64,000 nt of DNA from VRUE01 sp036265675 (GTDB taxonomy: Bacteria > Actinomycetota > Thermoleophilia > Solirubrobacterales > 70-9). The stretch's first letter is position 1. Each line of letters opens with the position of its first letter. Below are positions 40,231-48,840 of the stretch, piece by piece. The position numbers were made by a program, and so were the translations under genes. The notes beneath the pieces are model-generated. The model saw only the letters and a list, made by a program, of their open reading frames with translations, ran no database searches and was not told where the DNA came from. The DNA lies in contig DATAOP010000062.1 in assembly GCA_036265675.1 (NCBI GenBank), positions 1 through 64,000 of the forward strand, in the 5' to 3' direction.

Positions 40231-41316
40231 TCAGGAGGCGCGAAAGCGTTCGCCCTCTGACCGATTCAGCTCGATCCCGAGGCCGGGCCGGGCGGGATCG
40301 GGCCGCAGCTCCCCTTCCTCGACGCCGATGGCGCCGTCGAAGAGGATCGACTCGACCCGTTCGTGGTCGTGGAAGTACTCGACGTGGACCGGCCTCTCCA
40401 TCGCGCAGCAGGCGTGCGCCGAGACCTGGGGTGCGCAGTGGGCGGAGAACGGCAGGTTGCGGGCGCGGCAGATGCCGTCGGCCCGCAGCACGTTGGTGAT
40501 GCCCGCGCAGCGCGTGAAGTCGGCCTGAAGCACGTCGACGCAGGGGGCGAGGCGCTCCAGTTCCGGCAGGTCCCAGGCGTACTCGCCGGCGGCGATCTCG
40601 ATCCCGGCCGGGACCGCGTCACGCAGCCAGCGCAGCCCCTCGAGGTCCTCGGAGGAGACGGGCTCCTCGAAGTAGGAGACGCCGAACTCGGCATAGCGCT
40701 CGGCCCAGCGGGCCGCGGCACGCGCGTCGAAGGCGCCGTTGGCGTCGACCATCAGCGCGACGTCGTCGCCGATCGCCTCGCGCGCCGCCGCCAGGCGCTC
40801 GGGGTCGCGGTCGGGCTCTCGCCCGACCTTGATCTTCACCCGTCGGCAGCCGCTGTCGACCCAGCCCCGCAGCTGCTCGGCGAGCTCGGCGTCGGTGTAG
40901 GAGGTGAAGCCGCCGCTGCCGTAGGCGGGGATCGCCTCGCGGAAGCGCCCCAGCGAGTCGGCGAGGGAGAGCTCGAGCAGCTTTGCCCGCAGGTCCCAGA
41001 GGGCGATGTCCACCGCGGAGATCGCCATCGCGAAGAGCCCCTGGCGGCCGAGGTTTCGGACCTCACGCTGCATCGCGGCCCAAACCGCGGGCGGCGCCAG
41101 CGCGTCCATCCCGATCACGAGCGGCGCGAGCTTCGACTCGGTGGCGGCCGCGATCGAGCTGTGACCGTAGGTGTAGCCGAGCCCCTGGCGGCCGCCGCTC
41201 TCCGCCTCGACGACGACGATCGTCGTCGAGTCCCATTCCAGCGTCCCGTCGGACTCGGGCCGGTCGGTGGGGATCGTGTACGCGGTGGCCCTGAGATCCT
41301 CGACCCGCGCCATCAC
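40231..41316 (-). CDS. enolase-superfamily enzyme (mandelate racemase/muconate lactonising type)
   Basis: A 361-aa enzyme. N-terminal capping domain (about 1-125), then a TIM barrel with the catalytic lysine pair in RRVKIKVGRE, metal ligands Asp in MVDANGAF, Glu in SYFEEPVS and Glu in AAGEYAWD. A HCAPQVSAH motif near the end gives the His common in this group. It probably dehydrates or epimerises an acid sugar; the substrate is unknown. It is separated from the TPP-enzyme gene by its own gap. Confidence 0.9.
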   Translation of the reverse strand: MMARVEDLRATAYTIPTDRPESDGTLEWDSTTIVVVEAESGGRQGLGYTYGHSSIAAATESKLAPLVIGMDALAPPAVWAAMQREVRNLGRQGLFAMAISAVDIALWDLRAKLLELSLADSLGRFREAIPAYGSGGFTSYTDAELAEQLRGWVDSGCRRVKIKVGREPDRDPERLAAAREAIGDDVALMVDANGAFDARAAARWAERYAEFGVSYFEEPVSSEDLEGLRWLRDAVPAGIEIAAGEYAWDLPELERLAPCVDVLQADFTRCAGITNVLRADGICRARNLPFSAHCAPQVSAHACCAMERPVHVEYFHDHERVESILFDGAIGVEEGELRPDPARPGLGIELNRSEGERFRAS

Positions 41317-41323
41317 GGGTTCC

Positions 41324-42160
41324 TCAGATCAGGAGCAGCAAGAGGATCGCCACCACGGCGCTCGGGGTGCCGATCAGCGACAGGTAGCGAAAGAGCCTGG
41401 CGAAGCCGCCCTGGTAGCGGACGCTCTCCATCAGGGTCAGGCCGACGACGTGGGCCATGTTGATCAGCGCCACCCCGATCGCGATCAGGATCGCCGCGGC
41501 AGCACGCCCTGACGAAACGCCGTCATCGCCTGTCACGACAGCGGCGAGGATTGCCGCGAGGATCGTGCCGAGGATGCCGGCGACCATTCCGGCAAAGTCC
41601 GAGCGGGTGAGGCCCGGCAGGTAGGCCGAGCCGATCTGATGCTCCTCGTTCGGGTCGCGGGTCCCGGGCCCGGCGGTCTCGACGTCGACGATGTGGCCGG
41701 CGCCGTCCTCCTCGTCACGGACGACGACCATCCGCAGCGGGGGGTCGAGCCCTGCTTCAGCCCTGTTCATCAGCCCGTCTTCGAACCAGCGTGCCTGGGC
41801 ACGCTCGTGCTCGAAGATCACGATCTCGTCCATCGGCTCCTTCAGGAGGACGTCCTGCGCCGCCTGGATCGGGTCGGAGTCGCCGACCTCGCCGGCGGCC
41901 TCGATTCCGTTGGCGCGGAGCTCCTCGAGGACGCGTTGGAGCCGGGCCTCGGCCTCGCGCCTCGGCTCGTCGACGTCGCCGAGCGTGTGCCGGAAAGAGC
42001 TCGGCTCGATCGCCGGCACGACGACGCGCAGGTCCATCGCCTCGCTCTCACGCCCGACCTTCTGGGCCCGGATCTCGCGCAGCGAGTCGGACCCGAGCGG
42101 ATCGTCGGTCACGATCGCCAGCACATGATGGGTTGCCGCCTCGCTCGTGCCCATTCTCAT
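41324..42160 (-). CDS. universal-stress-like domain fused to a three-helix membrane domain
   Basis: A 278-aa protein. The first about 150 residues have a Usp/Rossmann-like pattern (HHVLAIVTDDPLG; EIVIFEHERAQARWF), then three transmembrane helices (about residues 188-210, 222-245, 258-278). No kinase or channel motif. ATG 42160 lies only 3 bp from a GGGTAG promoter block, so translation more likely begins at the second methionine (42154) of a leaderless mRNA. A membrane-tethered stress sensor is a guess. Seven base pairs separate it from the enolase-superfamily gene. Confidence 0.75.
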   Translation of the reverse strand: MRMGTSEAATHHVLAIVTDDPLGSDSLREIRAQKVGRESEAMDLRVVVPAIEPSSFRHTLGDVDEPRREAEARLQRVLEELRANGIEAAGEVGDSDPIQAAQDVLLKEPMDEIVIFEHERAQARWFEDGLMNRAEAGLDPPLRMVVVRDEEDGAGHIVDVETAGPGTRDPNEEHQIGSAYLPGLTRSDFAGMVAGILGTILAAILAAVVTGDDGVSSGRAAAAILIAIGVALINMAHVVGLTLMESVRYQGGFARLFRYLSLIGTPSAVVAILLLLLI

Positions 42161-42163
42161 GGC

Positions 42164-42189
42164 CTACCCACGGCGACCGGCCGAAAAAC
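42164..42189 (-). promoter_or_regulatory. SigF/SigB-like promoter, likely leaderless, for the Usp-membrane gene
   Basis: On the minus strand: GTTT (42189-42186), 16-base spacer, GGGTAG (42169-42164). One of the closest matches to consensus in the window. The usual +1 spacing falls near 42157, just before the ATG at 42154. Confidence 0.55.
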
Positions 42190-42351
42190 CAGAGCTCGGG
42201 GTTCGAGCCATGGACCTGAGCCCCTGTGCGCGCGGCCGCTAACGACCCAAAGCCCGGTGCCCCGCGGTACGATTTCCCCAACGCCCGGCGACGCCAGTCA
42301 GACGCATCACCCGTAGGGCCTTCGACCTCGAAATCAAGTGGAGTTGCCTTA

Positions 42352-42744
42352 GTGCCCAAAGACCCCAGCGCTTCTCCTCCCGACGGAATGCTCCAGGCGG
42401 ACGTCGTTCGGGACGGAAATGCGGCGAGGCTATCTCTCGCGGGGGAATTGGACCTCGCCGTCATCGATGTCGCGCGGGAGAAGCTCGCCGAAGCGGGTGA
42501 AGGTGAGCCGTCACGGATCGTGATCGACCTCAGCGGCCTCACCTTCATCGACTCGACCGGGATCGCGTTTCTCGTCGCCGCGGCCAACGGCGACGACGAG
42601 CACCGGCTCAGCTTCATCCCCTGCGAGGCCTATGGCGTGCAGCGCGTCCTCTCCGTGACCGGCGTCGCAGAGCTGCTCGATGGGCCGACCGGCGAGACCG
42701 GAAATGCGCCGGGGGCAGATCAGCAGCCCCATTCGTCCGGTTGA
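42352..42744 (+). CDS. STAS-domain anti-sigma factor antagonist
   Basis: A 130-aa STAS protein of the SpoIIAA/RsbV kind. The phosphorylatable Ser is in LTFIDSTGIAFLVAAA, preceded by SRIVIDLSG and the N-terminal LAGELDLAV. It would bind and release an anti-sigma kinase when dephosphorylated. No cognate kinase or sigma gene is next to it. The GTG at 42352 follows GGAG. It lies between two GGGTAG promoters, so it may belong to the control circuit of that regulon. Confidence 0.9.
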   Translation: MPKDPSASPPDGMLQADVVRDGNAARLSLAGELDLAVIDVAREKLAEAGEGEPSRIVIDLSGLTFIDSTGIAFLVAAANGDDEHRLSFIPCEAYGVQRVLSVTGVAELLDGPTGETGNAPGADQQPHSSG

Positions 42745-42768
42745 GTCCGTCGGCCGACTGATCTCTCG

Positions 42769-42793
42769 GTTAGGTCCGATCCCACGCGGGTAG
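42769..42793 (+). promoter_or_regulatory. SigF/SigB-like promoter of the DUF892/epimerase operon
   Basis: GTTA at 42769-42772, 15-base spacer, GGGTAG at 42788-42793. It lies in the 153-bp gap before the DUF892 gene, about 105 bp from its start. Confidence 0.52.
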
Positions 42794-42897
42794 GACGGAG
42801 TAGAGCCGGGGATCGAAGCTCCCGCCTCCCCCACGGACCTCAGAACGTCGACGCGGCGGGCTGAGGCCAAGCCCCAACCTGACCAAAGGAGGACGAC

Positions 42898-43398
42898 GTG
42901 TTCGAGCGTCTCAACACGCCTGAGGACGCATACAACTACAAGCTTGGTGCCGCTTTGAAGATGGAGCGCACGGTCCTCGAAATCCTCGAAGACAACATCG
43001 AACACGCGCAGGACGGGCGGGTCGAAGAGTTGCTTCAGAGCCATCACGAGGAAAGCCGGCAGCACCTGGACAACCTCCAGGAGGTTTTCGAGCTGTTCGG
43101 CTGGGACATCGACGACTCACCCTGCCCGGCGATCGACGGCCTCGAAAAAGAGGGCAAGGCCAATGTGAAAAAGAGCGACGACGCGATCGTCGACGTGATC
43201 ATCCTCCAGGGCTGCGTCGAGGTGGAGCACCATGAGATCGGCGTCTACGAGAACCTGATCATCGGCGCCGAGAGCATGGGCCGCCAGGACGCCGTCACCG
43301 TCCTGCGCCGCAACATCACCTCCGAGCAGGATGCGCTCGAGAAGGTGAAGTCGCTGGCGGCCGAGCTGGCGGCAGCGCCGGCGGGCCACCCGGGGTGA
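42898..43398 (+). CDS. DUF892 ferritin-like protein (YciF family)
   Basis: A 166-aa four-helix protein. Regularly spaced acidic/His residues are present as in DUF892: LKMERTVLEILEDN, HHEESRQHLDNL, VEVEHHEIGVYEN, TSEQDALEKV. Two Glu-x-x-His-type motifs could hold a di-iron site. Members are induced by stress, but their chemistry is poorly known. The GTG has an excellent AAAGGAGG site. Its stop overlaps the next start (GTGA). Confidence 0.85.
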   Translation: MFERLNTPEDAYNYKLGAALKMERTVLEILEDNIEHAQDGRVEELLQSHHEESRQHLDNLQEVFELFGWDIDDSPCPAIDGLEKEGKANVKKSDDAIVDVIILQGCVEVEHHEIGVYENLIIGAESMGRQDAVTVLRRNITSEQDALEKVKSLAAELAAAPAGHPG

Positions 43399-45410
43399 GA
43401 CCGATGAGGGTGGTGGTGACAGGCGCGACCGGCAACGTCGGAACCAGCACGGTCGAGGCCCTGAGTCAGAGACCGGAGGTCGAGGAGATCCTCGGCCTCG
43501 CCCGGCGCGAGCCGGCCCGCAGGATCCCGAAGGTGAGCTGGGTCGAGGCCGACATCCTCAGTGCCGATCTCGCCTCGCTCTTCGACGGGGCGGACGCGGT
43601 GATCCACCTCGCCTGGGCGATCCAGCCCTCTCGCGACGAGGTGACGCTGCGGCGGATCAACGTCGACGGCAGCGACCGCGTCTTCGAGGCGGTGGCCGCG
43701 GCCGGGGTGCCGAAGCTGGTCCACGCCTCCTCGGTCGGCGCATACTCGCGCGGGCCGCAGGATCGGGAGGTCGACGAGAGCTGGCCGGTCGAGGGCACGC
43801 CGTCGTCGTTCTACGCCCGCCACAAGGCCGCCGTGGAACAGCTGCTCGACCGCTTCGAGGCGTCCCATTCCGATACCCGCGTGGTGCGGATGCGCCCGGC
43901 GCTGATCTTCAAGGGCAGCGCCGCGACCGAGATCCGCCGCCTCTTCATCGGCCCATTCCTCCCCGGCTTCCTGCTCCGCCGGGGCCTCGTCATCGCCCTG
44001 CCCCGGATCGAGGGGCTGCGCTTTCAGGCCGTGCACTCCGAGGACGTCGGCAGGGCCTACTGCCAGGCGGTCCTCGCCGACGTCGACGGCGCCTTCAACA
44101 TCGCCGCCGAGCCCACGCTCAGCCCCGAGCAGCTGGCCGAGAGGATCGGGGCGAGGAGCTTCCCGGTGCCCTCCTCCGTCGTCCGGCGGCTGGCCGACCT
44201 GAGCTGGCGGATGCGGCTGCAGCCGACCCCGCCCGGCTGGCTCGACATGGCCCTGAACGTGCCGCTGATGTCCTCCGAGCGCGCCCGCGCCGAGCTCGGC
44301 TGGCAACCTCGCCACACATCCGTCGAGGCGCTCGAGGAGCTGGTCGAGGGTTTGCGGGAGGGCCGGGGCGACAAGACCCCGCCGCTCGAAGCGGACGGCG
44401 CCGGCGCTCGACTCGAGGACCTGAAGACAGGTGTCGGGGGACGTCAGTGGGACCGCGATCGCGACGAGCAGCTCGTCAAGTACCTGGCCGACGTCCACTC
44501 GATCGAGCTCCAGGCGCTGGCGCAGCTGCGCGCGGCGCCGGCGATCGCCGGCGACGAGCGGATCGCCGAGCCCTTCGAGCGGCATCTGGTCGAGACCGAA
44601 GACCAGGAGCGTCGCGTCAGCGAGCGCCTCGAGGCCCTCGGCGGCAGTCCCTCCAAGCTCAAGGACGCCGCCGGCGCCGCCGGAGGCTGGGGGATGGTCG
44701 CCTTCGCCGCCTCCCAGCCCGACACTCCGGGGAAGCTCGTCGCACACGCCTACTCCTACGAGCACATGGAGCTGGCCGCCTACGAACTGCTGCGGCGGCT
44801 CGCCGAGCGCGACGAGGACGAGGAGACCGAGCGGATGGCGGCCGGGATCGCCGAGGAGGAGGGCCGGATGGCGGGGCGCCTGGAGGATTGCTTCGACGCG
44901 GCGGTCGAGGCGTCGCTCTCGTCGGTCGGCCCGGAGGAGCTCGACCAGGCCCTGATCTCCTACCTGCGCGATGCCCACGCGCTCGAGGAACAGGGGCTGA
45001 AACTGCTGGAGTCCGGCGCCGGCCGGGTCGAGGACGAAGAGCTGGAGGTCGCGTTCCGGCGCCATATCGGCGAGACCCGAAAGCACATCAAGGCGATCGA
45101 GGGCCTGCTCGAGGAGCGGGACAGCAAGCCGTCGCTGGTCAAGGACACGGCGCTGAAGGGAGGCGGGCTCAACCTCTCCGCCTTCTTCGGCGGTCAGCCC
45201 GATTCGACCACCAAGCTCGCCGGCTTCGCGTTCGCGTTCGAGCACCTCGAGATCGCCGCCTATCAACTGCTGCAGCGGGTGGCGGCAAGGGCCGGGGCCG
45301 ATGACGTCGTCGCCACCGCCCGCGAGATCCTCGTCGAGGAGCAGCAGGCGGCGGCGCGGGTGGCGGAGAGCTGGAATCGGCCGGGAGTCCCCCTCGGCCT
45401 GGCGTCATGA
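43395..45410 (+). CDS. NAD-dependent epimerase fused to two DUF892 ferritin-like domains
   Basis: A 671-aa fusion. Residues 1-320 are an atypical/extended SDR epimerase: VVVTGATGNVG cofactor loop, catalytic YARHKAA, and a GWQPR end. Residues about 350-505 and 510-665 are two DUF892-like helical bundles with matching blocks (LADVHSIELQALAQL and LRDAHALEEQGLKLL; AHAYSYEHMELAAYELL and FAFEHLEIAAYQLL; TEDQERRVSE and IGETRKHIKA). No frameshift or stop separates them. The separate DUF892 gene just upstream overlaps by 4 bp. Function unknown; linking a sugar- or steroid-type reductase to putative di-iron bundles is unusual. Confidence 0.88.
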   Translation: MRPMRVVVTGATGNVGTSTVEALSQRPEVEEILGLARREPARRIPKVSWVEADILSADLASLFDGADAVIHLAWAIQPSRDEVTLRRINVDGSDRVFEAVAAAGVPKLVHASSVGAYSRGPQDREVDESWPVEGTPSSFYARHKAAVEQLLDRFEASHSDTRVVRMRPALIFKGSAATEIRRLFIGPFLPGFLLRRGLVIALPRIEGLRFQAVHSEDVGRAYCQAVLADVDGAFNIAAEPTLSPEQLAERIGARSFPVPSSVVRRLADLSWRMRLQPTPPGWLDMALNVPLMSSERARAELGWQPRHTSVEALEELVEGLREGRGDKTPPLEADGAGARLEDLKTGVGGRQWDRDRDEQLVKYLADVHSIELQALAQLRAAPAIAGDERIAEPFERHLVETEDQERRVSERLEALGGSPSKLKDAAGAAGGWGMVAFAASQPDTPGKLVAHAYSYEHMELAAYELLRRLAERDEDEETERMAAGIAEEEGRMAGRLEDCFDAAVEASLSSVGPEELDQALISYLRDAHALEEQGLKLLESGAGRVEDEELEVAFRRHIGETRKHIKAIEGLLEERDSKPSLVKDTALKGGGLNLSAFFGGQPDSTTKLAGFAFAFEHLEIAAYQLLQRVAARAGADDVVATAREILVEEQQAAARVAESWNRPGVPLGLAS

Positions 45411-45428
45411 ACGGGGAAGGAAGATCCG

Positions 45429-46235
45429 ATGGCGGCTGAGGACGGCACTCCACTGGCGGTGGTGACCGGGGCCTCGAGCGGGATCGGCTTCGAGCTGGCG
45501 AGGGCCTTCGCCGCGGAGGGCTTCGATCTCCTGATCACCGCGGAGGATGCGGAGCTGGCGGCCGCGCAGGAGCAGCTGACCGGGCTCGGCGTCCACGTCG
45601 AAGCGCACCGGGTCGACCTCGCGACCGAAGCCGGGGTGGTCGAGATCTACCGCCACATCTCCAACACCGGCCGTCCGGTCGACGCGCTGGCGCTCAACGC
45701 CGGAATCGGCGCCGGAGGCGCCTTCGCGACCGAAACGGATCTCGGCGACGAGCTGAGGCTGATCGACCTGAACGTGCGCAGCACCGTGCATCTGTGCAAG
45801 TTGGTGATCGCCGACATGGTCAGGCGCGACGAGGGTCGGATTCTCTTCACGTCCTCGATCGCGGCGACGATGCCCGGCGCCTTCCAGGCCGTCTACAACG
45901 CCTCGAAGTCGTTCGTCCAGTCCTTCGCCCTCGCGCTCCGCAACGAGCTCAAGGACACTGGGATCACGGTCACCTCGCTGATGCCCGGCCCGACCGACAC
46001 CGAGTTCTTCGAGCGGGCCGAGATGGAGGACACGACGGTCGGCGCCGGCGAGAAGGACGACCCGGCCGAGGTCGCGCGCCAGGGATTCGAGGCGCTGATG
46101 GCCGGCGACGAGAGAGCCGTCGCCGGCTCCTTCAAGAACAGAGCCCAGGTCGCCGCCGGCCGGATCCTGCCGGACAGCATCAAGGCCGAGAAACATCGCG
46201 AAATGGCCGAGCCCGGCTCGGCGAAGGAGGACTGA
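45429..46235 (+). CDS. short-chain dehydrogenase/reductase
   Basis: A 268-aa classical SDR: cofactor loop VTGASSGIGFELA, NAG motif LNAGIGAGG, catalytic Ser in FTSSIAA and YNASKSF. The C-terminal extension (AEPGSAKED) is short. NAD(P) specificity and substrate cannot be told. It lies 18 bp after the fusion gene and 2 bp before the alcohol dehydrogenase, so it is part of the same plus-strand operon. Confidence 0.92.
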   Translation: MAAEDGTPLAVVTGASSGIGFELARAFAAEGFDLLITAEDAELAAAQEQLTGLGVHVEAHRVDLATEAGVVEIYRHISNTGRPVDALALNAGIGAGGAFATETDLGDELRLIDLNVRSTVHLCKLVIADMVRRDEGRILFTSSIAATMPGAFQAVYNASKSFVQSFALALRNELKDTGITVTSLMPGPTDTEFFERAEMEDTTVGAGEKDDPAEVARQGFEALMAGDERAVAGSFKNRAQVAAGRILPDSIKAEKHREMAEPGSAKED

Positions 46236-46237
46236 CG

Positions 46238-47425
46238 GTGAAGGCGCTGACATTTCACGGCAAACGCGACGTCCGCGTCGAGGACGTGCCCGACCCCCGG
46301 ATCGAGGAGCCGACCGATGCCATCGTCCGCATCACGTCGACCGCGATCTGCGGCTCGGACCTCCACCTCTACGAGGTGCTCGGGATGTTCATCGAAGAAG
46401 GCGATGTCCTGGGCCACGAGCCGATGGGGGTCGTCGAGGAGGTCGGCCCCGAGGTCAACCACATCAAGGCGGGGGACCGCGTCGTGATCCCGTTCAACAT
46501 CTCCTGCGGCGATTGCTGGATGTGCAACCAGGGGCTCTTCGCCCAGTGCGAGACCACGCAGGTCCGCGACGAGGAAAAAGGCGCATCCCTCTTCGGCTAC
46601 ACCAAGCTCTACGGGGAGGTGCCGGGCGCCCAGGCCGAGTACCTGCGGGTGCCGCAGGGTCACTTCGGGCCGATCAAGGTTCCGCAGAACAGCGCTCCCG
46701 ACGAGCGCTTCCTGTTCCTCTCCGACGTCCTTCCCACCTCCTGGCAGGCGGTGGAGTACGCGGCGATCCCCGACGGCGGCAGTGTCGCGGTCTTCGGGCT
46801 CGGGCCGATCGGGCAGATGTCCGCTCGAATCGCGCTGCACCGCGGGGCCGGCCAGGTGTTCGGGATCGATCGGGTGCCCGAGCGCCTCGAGATGGCCAGA
46901 CGGCACGGGGTCGAACCGATCGATTTCGAACAGCACGACGACATCTCCGAGGTGCTTCGCGAGCGGACCGCTGGTCGCGGCCCCGACAGCGTCATCGAGG
47001 CCGTCGGGATGGAGGCGCACGGCGCGCCGGTCGGCAAGGCGGCACAGACGATGGCCGGCCTCCTGCCCGATGCCCTGGCTGCGAAGTTGGTCGAAAAAGC
47101 CGGTACTGACCGGATGGTTGCCCTGCTAGCGGCAATCGACAGCGTCCGCCGAGGTGGGACGCTCTCGATCTCGGGCGTCTACGGGGGCGTGCTCGACCCG
47201 ATGCCGATGATGCAGTTGTTCGACAAGGGGATCCAGATCCGGATGGGCCAGGCTCACGTGCGGCGCTGGACCGACGAGATCCTGCCGCTGCTCGAGGGCG
47301 ACGAGGACCCGCTCGGCGTCGATGACCTGACCACGCATCAGGTGCCGCTGGAGGACGCGCCCGGCGCCTACGAAATGTTCCAGAAGAAGGAGGACGGGGC
47401 GATCAAGGTCGTCCTCAAGCCCTGA
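46238..47425 (+). CDS. zinc-dependent alcohol dehydrogenase (glutathione-independent FDH-like)
   Basis: A 395-aa zinc MDR. Catalytic-zinc ligands: Cys in AICGSDLHLY and the His/Glu pair in LGHEPMG. Structural-zinc cysteines are in CGDCWMCNQGLFAQC. Rossmann loop VFGLGPIGQMSA. The long form and the C-terminal LDPMPMMQLFDKGIQIRMGQAH resemble the glutathione-independent formaldehyde dehydrogenase group. GTG 46238 follows an AAGGAGG site. The substrate could be formaldehyde or another short alcohol or aldehyde. Confidence 0.92.
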   Translation: MKALTFHGKRDVRVEDVPDPRIEEPTDAIVRITSTAICGSDLHLYEVLGMFIEEGDVLGHEPMGVVEEVGPEVNHIKAGDRVVIPFNISCGDCWMCNQGLFAQCETTQVRDEEKGASLFGYTKLYGEVPGAQAEYLRVPQGHFGPIKVPQNSAPDERFLFLSDVLPTSWQAVEYAAIPDGGSVAVFGLGPIGQMSARIALHRGAGQVFGIDRVPERLEMARRHGVEPIDFEQHDDISEVLRERTAGRGPDSVIEAVGMEAHGAPVGKAAQTMAGLLPDALAAKLVEKAGTDRMVALLAAIDSVRRGGTLSISGVYGGVLDPMPMMQLFDKGIQIRMGQAHVRRWTDEILPLLEGDEDPLGVDDLTTHQVPLEDAPGAYEMFQKKEDGAIKVVLKP

Positions 47426-47443
47426 ACGGGAAGGAGATTCGCC

Positions 47444-47596
47444 ATGGCGAAAGACCACGGCTCCAGCGTCAAGAACGACAAGCAGTACGAGGGGCTTCGC
47501 AAGAAGGGGATGAGCAAGGAACGGGCGGCCAAGATCGCCAATTCCAAGGGCTCCTCGAAGCGAGGCGGGGAAAAGAGCGGCAAGAAGTCGAGCTAG
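47444..47596 (+). CDS. small basic protein of the KDHGxSVKNDKQYEGLRKKG family
   Basis: A 50-aa protein, very Lys/Ser/Gly-rich, starting MAKDHGSSVKNDKQYEGLRK, followed by G-M-S-K-E-R-A-A-K-I-A-N. The pattern D-x-x-Q-Y-E-x-L-R-x-K-G-M-S-K-x-R-A-A-x-I-A-N is shared by a common group of small uncharacterised proteins. A GAAGGAG ribosome site precedes the ATG. The stop touches the next gene's ATG. Confidence 0.8.
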   Translation: MAKDHGSSVKNDKQYEGLRKKGMSKERAAKIANSKGSSKRGGEKSGKKSS

Positions 47597-47845
47597 ATGG
47601 CCGGCACTCCGATCACGATCACCCCCTATCGCGACGGGCCATACCTCGTCCGCGGCCCGTTCTCCCTCGTCGACCAGGATGGCAACGAGATCGATGTCAA
47701 ACGGCGGGTGGTCGCCCTCTGCCGATGCGGGCGCTCGCGGATCCGTCCCTTCTGCGACGGGACCCACAAGGCGATCGGGTTTCAGGCCGACAGCGGGCCG
47801 GCGGTCTCGATCTCCGACGCCGCCGCCGATAGTCGCATGCGATGA
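47597..47845 (+). CDS. CDGSH iron-sulfur domain protein
   Basis: An 82-aa protein. The [2Fe-2S] motif C-x-C-x2-S-x3-P-x-C-D-G-x-H is present as CRCGRSRIRPFCDGTH (about residues 42-57). Likely an electron-transfer or iron-sulfur handling protein in the cytoplasm. Its ATG directly follows the TAG of the previous gene; the last 64 bp overlap the convergent glycosyltransferase gene. Confidence 0.93.
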   Translation: MAGTPITITPYRDGPYLVRGPFSLVDQDGNEIDVKRRVVALCRCGRSRIRPFCDGTHKAIGFQADSGPAVSISDAAADSRMR

Positions 47846-48840
47846 CGGCGGCGCAGCCGTCGCAGCGAGGTGGCCGAGTGGGGGAGCCGGCGCTCGCCGT
47901 AGCGCACCCCTCCGCGTAGCTTCGCGGCCAGGGCCAGCCAGGCGCACAGCGATCGCTCCGCCACCCAGGCCGGCGCCAGGAGCGACCCGCTGAGCGGGAA
48001 CCGGTCCGCGCCTCCCGCCCGCCTTCTTCCCGCCTCGGCGAGCGCGATGGTCGCGAGGGCGCCGGCGAGCAGGACGCGGCCGCGGCGGCGGCGCAGGAGC
48101 TCGGCGCAGAGCGGCCCGATGCAGAGGAAGGCGCCGATGCGGGCCGGGACCGCGAAGTCGTCGTATGCCTGGCGCACCCTCTGCGAGAGGAAGTGCCTCG
48201 TGCTCGGCGGCCGCCGTGGGACGTAGAGGTCGAGCGGTGTCAGCACCCGTCCGCCGGCGGCGTGGACCGTCCGCATCAGCTCGAGGTTCTCGAACAGTGC
48301 ATCGCCGTCGTAGGCGCCGCTGGCGAGGAAGGCGCTGCGGCGGACCGCGAGGGTGCCCGGGAAATCTCCGACCGGGAACGCCGGATCGCCGGTGAGGACC
48401 CGGTTCAGCAACGATCGTCCGGTGTCCCAGCGCGCGTGCCAGGGCAGCTCGGCGAAGTAGTTCTGGGGGCGCACGAGGTCCGACTCGCCGAGCAGCGAGA
48501 GGGCCCGCCTCAGAGAGACCCGGTCGTAGCGGACGTCGTCGTCGGCGATCACGATCCTCTCCGCGGTGCTCTCGCGGACGCCGGTGACGACGCCGTTCAC
48601 CTTTCCCATCCCGAAGTCGAGGTCGGGGTGCGGCACCAAATGCCGGGCGACGCCGCGCAGCGCCCGCGCGTTCCGATCGTAGAGGTCCGGCGGCGAGCCG
48701 TCGACGACGAGAATCTCCTCGACCTCATCGTCCAGCGAGCGCAGATAGCGGGCGAGCTCCTCGATCGGGCCGGGCTCGGTCCAGCGCAGCGGCAGCACAT
48801 AGGCCGCGGTCGGGCCGCCCGCGGCAGCTCCGTCGCTCAC
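47782..48840 (-). CDS. family 2 glycosyltransferase
   Basis: A 352-aa GT-A glycosyltransferase. The nucleotide-sugar region is EEILVVDGSPPDL (about residue 48) and the metal-binding D-x-D is IVIADDDVRYD. Later PWHARWDTGRSLLN and LFENLELMRT follow. The C-terminal part has one or two hydrophobic helices (about 215-260) and a basic tail. Acceptor unknown. GTG 48840 overlaps the upstream gene's stop (GTGA). The last 64 bp overlap the CDGSH gene in antisense. Confidence 0.88.
   Translation of the reverse strand: MSDGAAAGGPTAAYVLPLRWTEPGPIEELARYLRSLDDEVEEILVVDGSPPDLYDRNARALRGVARHLVPHPDLDFGMGKVNGVVTGVRESTAERIVIADDDVRYDRVSLRRALSLLGESDLVRPQNYFAELPWHARWDTGRSLLNRVLTGDPAFPVGDFPGTLAVRRSAFLASGAYDGDALFENLELMRTVHAAGGRVLTPLDLYVPRRPPSTRHFLSQRVRQAYDDFAVPARIGAFLCIGPLCAELLRRRRGRVLLAGALATIALAEAGRRRAGGADRFPLSGSLLAPAWVAERSLCAWLALAAKLRGGVRYGERRLPHSATSLRRLRRRHRMRLSAAASEIETAGPLSA

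Noticed and set aside
43245..45266. 673-codon open frame on the minus strand
   Set aside because: Antisense to the epimerase-DUF892 fusion, which has clear motifs; this frame has none.
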